Below are positions 60,757-64,000 of a DNA stretch of 64,000 nt, piece by piece (positions within the stretch are counted from its first letter, which is position 1; every line of letters begins with the position of its first letter). The notes under the pieces were generated by a model. That model saw nothing but the letters and a program-made list of their open reading frames with translations. It searched no databases and was not told where the DNA came from. This stretch comes from Dioscorea cayenensis subsp. rotundata (Eukaryota > Streptophyta > Magnoliopsida > Dioscoreales > Dioscoreaceae). The stretch lies in NCBI RefSeq assembly GCF_009730915.1, contig NC_052477.1, positions 1,753,699-1,817,698 on the forward strand, in the 5' to 3' direction. The translations under genes and the position numbers were made by a program.

Positions 60757-63230
60757 CTAAGAGAAGATAACTGTATCCGCCGAGTTTACATTTTCTGAAA
60801 AACATTGTAGAATCGCTTCATTGTCTATAGTTGCAAAAACCTCCCGCTCAATATAGACAACCAGGCTATCATTCATCCACCCGTCTCCCATTTTATTGCG
60901 TAAGTCAGTTTTCACAATATTCATCGCTGAAAACACCCTCTCAACACTAGTTGTCCCAACTGGTAAAACCAATGCCAACTCGATAAGACGATAAATGAGT
61001 GGAAAAATAATACGTTTGCCTGTCTCAACCATCTTCCTAGCAAAACCTCCCTAGTCCCCAATGTTTATAAAATCTGCATCATGTCGCACATCATAAATAA
61101 AAGTAGCAAGTTGATCCTCAAGCATCATGCGCTCAGTCATTGTAAAATCTTCGGGATAAAGTTCTGCAAGACGAAGTAGTTTTTAAATGTTGAATTTGGA
61201 GAATGAGTCCCTTGGATCAAGGCATGACAGAAGAAGAAGTAATTTTGTGCTTGTTTTTGGGAAACGGTTTTGCATTTCTTGTGTAATCAAATCAATGACC
61301 TAACATTGCAACAATGATAAAATTACAAATATTTCTAAGAAACTAAATTAATGAGATTCACAAAAACATGATAAATATAAAGAATACTAACCTCGCAGAA
61401 AATTTCAACACGGTAATGGTGAAAATGAGTAATGACTTGCCCTTCCCGTCTAGAACGACTACGGATTCGCATATTTTCCTCCGTATTAGACACTGGGATT
61501 GAGTTTCCTTCACAAAAAGAGCTAACTTCCTCCAAAAATGCCTCCCATCCTGTCTCCCTTAAGTCTTGAAGCTGAGCCTTTACAACTTCAATCAAACGCA
61601 TTGCTTGAACAATATTTTGATCCTTTTGTTGTAAAGCAAATGATAACTCATTTGTTATTCCCAACAAACGCCTCATCAAATACATCACAAACACAAATTG
61701 ATAATTCTCCATTTTTTCAATCAAACTTGCCGCTATGCCTCTATTATCATTAGACGCACCATCATCATCCACAGTTTTGGAGGACATTTAACATTGAAGG
61801 CCACATTGAGATTAGCCAGAGAATGGTAGTGTAATGCGATCCCCAACGAGTATCACCCGGTCTTGCTAAACTTGATTCTTGATTTTTTTCCTTTGCCACT
61901 GACTATCTCTACCCTCTCCAATTGCTCGACCAAGCTATCATGGTGATGTTGTCGAAGTTGGTCTTTCCTTTTACACGATGCTCCCGCCGTGTTAACAATT
62001 ATAGTAACATATTGGAAAAAATCACTCACAATTCAATTGTCTTTAGCAACAACAACAATCACTAATTGAAGTTGATGAGCAAAATAATGGATATACCTTG
62101 CGTATGGATTTTTTTTTAGAACAAGTGCCTTTAAACCATTGAACTCTCCTCGCATATTTGATGCCCCATCATATCCTTGCCCCCTCAATTTTGTAAGAGA
62201 TAACCCATGTTTGGCAAATATACAATCAATGGCATTCTTCAATGAAATAGCTGATGTATCCGGTACATGAACCATAGCAAGGAATTGCTCTATCACATAC
62301 CCATTTGTATTCACATATCGCAAAACAACTCTCATTTGCTCCTTCACTGACACATCCCGGGCTTCATCAATCATAAGAGAAAAATACTTATCTCCAATAT
62401 CATCAACCATAGCACATGTAATCTCTACTGCACAAGCATTTGCTAACTCCTTCTGAATCTTCGGGGAAGTCATTTGATTATTTGCAAGAGCATTTTGATT
62501 GACCGCCCTGAAAACCTTATCATTCCTTAGGCTATACCACTCAAGCAGCTCAAGGAAATTGCCCTTGTTCAATGAGCTCAAGGACTCATCATGTTCACGG
62601 AAAGCCAAACCTTGCTTCAATAAAAAGCACGTCACATCTAAAACAACTGTTAAACGAGTACGGTATTCAACCTCCATCTCTTATGAATGTGTAGCCAATT
62701 GGTGTGTCACGCTCTGCCTCTGATTTTAGAAACTCTGAAATTGCATTCTTGCGTCATTATGCACACTGTTCACAGTACCAACATGCTCTACAAATTTTTC
62801 TAATGCTTTTTTCCAATTATTGAACCCTTTTTTAGTGAATGTATCCTTCTCTTATTCAATTTCCTCTACTTGGTGTGAAAAGGTAACACCAAAAACAAAA
62901 TGCTGCATCTTTGGCCATACTGTACTCCAACCATGGATATTGTTTAAACCATGCATCCTGAAAACTCCTCCTTTGTTTGTCATACTCCTTTTGTGGAAAA
63001 CTATGGCTAGTTGGTTGACATGGGCCTCTAGTTAAATATTCTCATCGTATTTGATCTCTAATTCCAATATCAAAGTCTTCAATCGCCTTTCGAAGGCCTG
63101 GATCACTAACAACGTCATTTGAATTGAAAATCACATCAGTGTTTTTCTCACTTAATCCAGAGCTTGGCGGTGCTTTTGGATAATTGGATGACTCTTCACT
63201 CCGAGATCATTTAATTAAAAATTTATCCAT
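60757..63230 (-). pseudogene. hAT-type transposase with TTF zinc finger (ZMYM1-like), near full length, broken
   Basis: It starts MDKFLIK at 63230. The TTF-type zinc-finger region follows (RGPCQPTSHSFPQKEYDKQR, then FQDAWFKQYPWLEYSMAKDA and FCFWCYLF, near 63035-62880). The DUF4371-like transposase core comes next (YFSLMIDEARDVSVKEQM, LRGQGYDGASNMRGEFNGLK, IHYFAHQLQLV), then IEKMENYQFVFVMYLMRR. The hAT dimerisation domain closes it (LIELALVLPVGTTSVERVFS, NKMGDGWMNDSLVVYIER). A likely intron sits at 61300-61391 with GT-AG. Stops occur near 63206, 63053, 62680 and 62033, with a frame change near 61870. I see no flanking terminal repeats, so an immobile relic or old domesticated copy cannot be told apart. 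Confidence 0.85.
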
Positions 63231-64000
63231 GTCCAATTGGCTATGAAAGTTTATAATGCTATCCAAAGACCAAAGTAAACATGTATAAATACAATTGATA
63301 AACTAATAGTAGCTAAATATTCAAAGTTAATAATATTTGTAAATTTGTAATTTATTTCAAAGCATAAATCATAATATTAATGAACACATGCAATAAAAGC
63401 ATACATGTGATAATTAGGATTAATAAGATTTTATAATTAACTATGATGAGTCTGATGACCACATTCAATAAAAGCACAATATTGAAAACAAAGTAGCATG
63501 ATGGGCTCATTGGGCTAATTGCTAAATTAAGGGCATGCCACATGGCAACAAAAGTCACAAGCTTATTTAATTTTAAAGCAAAAGAATAGATACTTACAAA
63601 TATGGCTCTCAAGTTTTAAATTCAATCCTCAAAGAGTTGAAGCCAAATTATTTGGAATCTGGATATGTGATTTTCTGAAAAAAAAAAATCAATGCTGATT
63701 CATGAATGTGGTGAATGATGACTAAATTCACAAATAATCACAATTCACAAGAGGAAGACATCTTAGACATGTTCATTTAGTGATTTACAAATAATCACAA
63801 GTCATGAATCTGATGAATGATGACTAGATTCACAAATAATCATAATCCACAAATAATCACAAGTTCATTTACAATGAAAAAGATTTACAATAATTAAAAT
63901 AAAATAAATAAATAATCAGCCTTGGTTACATAGACGATTAGAGCTTTTTCTTTACAAACAAAATATTTAAAATATTTATAATGAAAAAGATTTACAAACA
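63231..64000. other. AT-rich region upstream of the hAT gene
   Basis: No gene. From about 63690 to 63880 there are several diverged copies of acaaataatcacaa with aatgatgacta(a/g)attc, a loose local repeat. The window ends in A-rich sequence. Confidence 0.55.

Overview
This is a flowering-plant nuclear window: AT-rich, with intron-containing genes and about 60% or more recognisable transposon debris. It has no bacterial or organellar features. I cannot name the species. A 1000-base run of N at 52381-53380 is an assembly gap.

Two plant genes look complete. A family 1 glycoside hydrolase (beta-glucosidase) lies on the + strand at 12974-26539. It has 13 exons that join in frame into 531 residues (515 from the second Met). 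The gene is stretched by insertions: a Tourist-like element and a SINE in intron 6, and a 6.5 kb LTR element in intron 8. The second gene, at 56771-59044 (+), has six exons and 335 residues. It encodes an SPX-RING E3 ubiquitin ligase of the NLA/BAH1 type. A third, near full-length but broken gene at 60757-63230 (-) encodes a hAT-type transposase with an N-terminal TTF zinc finger.

Layout: 1-4031 is a degenerate LINE. 4036-9740 is a decayed duplicate of the 3' part of the beta-glucosidase (exons 10, 11 and 13), broken by MITEs, a SINE and a 1 kb insertion. 9745-11325 holds two Tourist-like MITEs, one with a GC-rich core. 11326-26716 is the beta-glucosidase locus. 26717-34410 is a retrotransposon nest: a Ty1-copia remnant split by a complete Ty3-gypsy element with matching target duplications, then a truncated LTR related to the one in intron 8. 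34726-38960 is a second decayed copy of the beta-glucosidase 3' segment. 38960-40330 has a repeat-rich element and a minisatellite. 40900-46155 is a chimeric stretch ending in a Ty3-gypsy chromovirus half (RNase H, integrase, chromodomain, probable 3' LTR). 46156-49357 is TA-microsatellite-rich with a retroelement scrap. 49358-52380 is one end of a CACTA (En/Spm) transposon running into the gap. 53381-56770 is AT-rich with a clean solo LTR, and the NLA-like and hAT genes follow.

I found no clear new molecular system. The most interesting points are structural. The LTR element in intron 8 appears to have gag but no pol, and it sits inside a partial duplicate of exon 9. The two decayed exon 13 copies share the same nonsense change, which orders the duplication history. 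The beta-glucosidase has an unusual acid/base motif.
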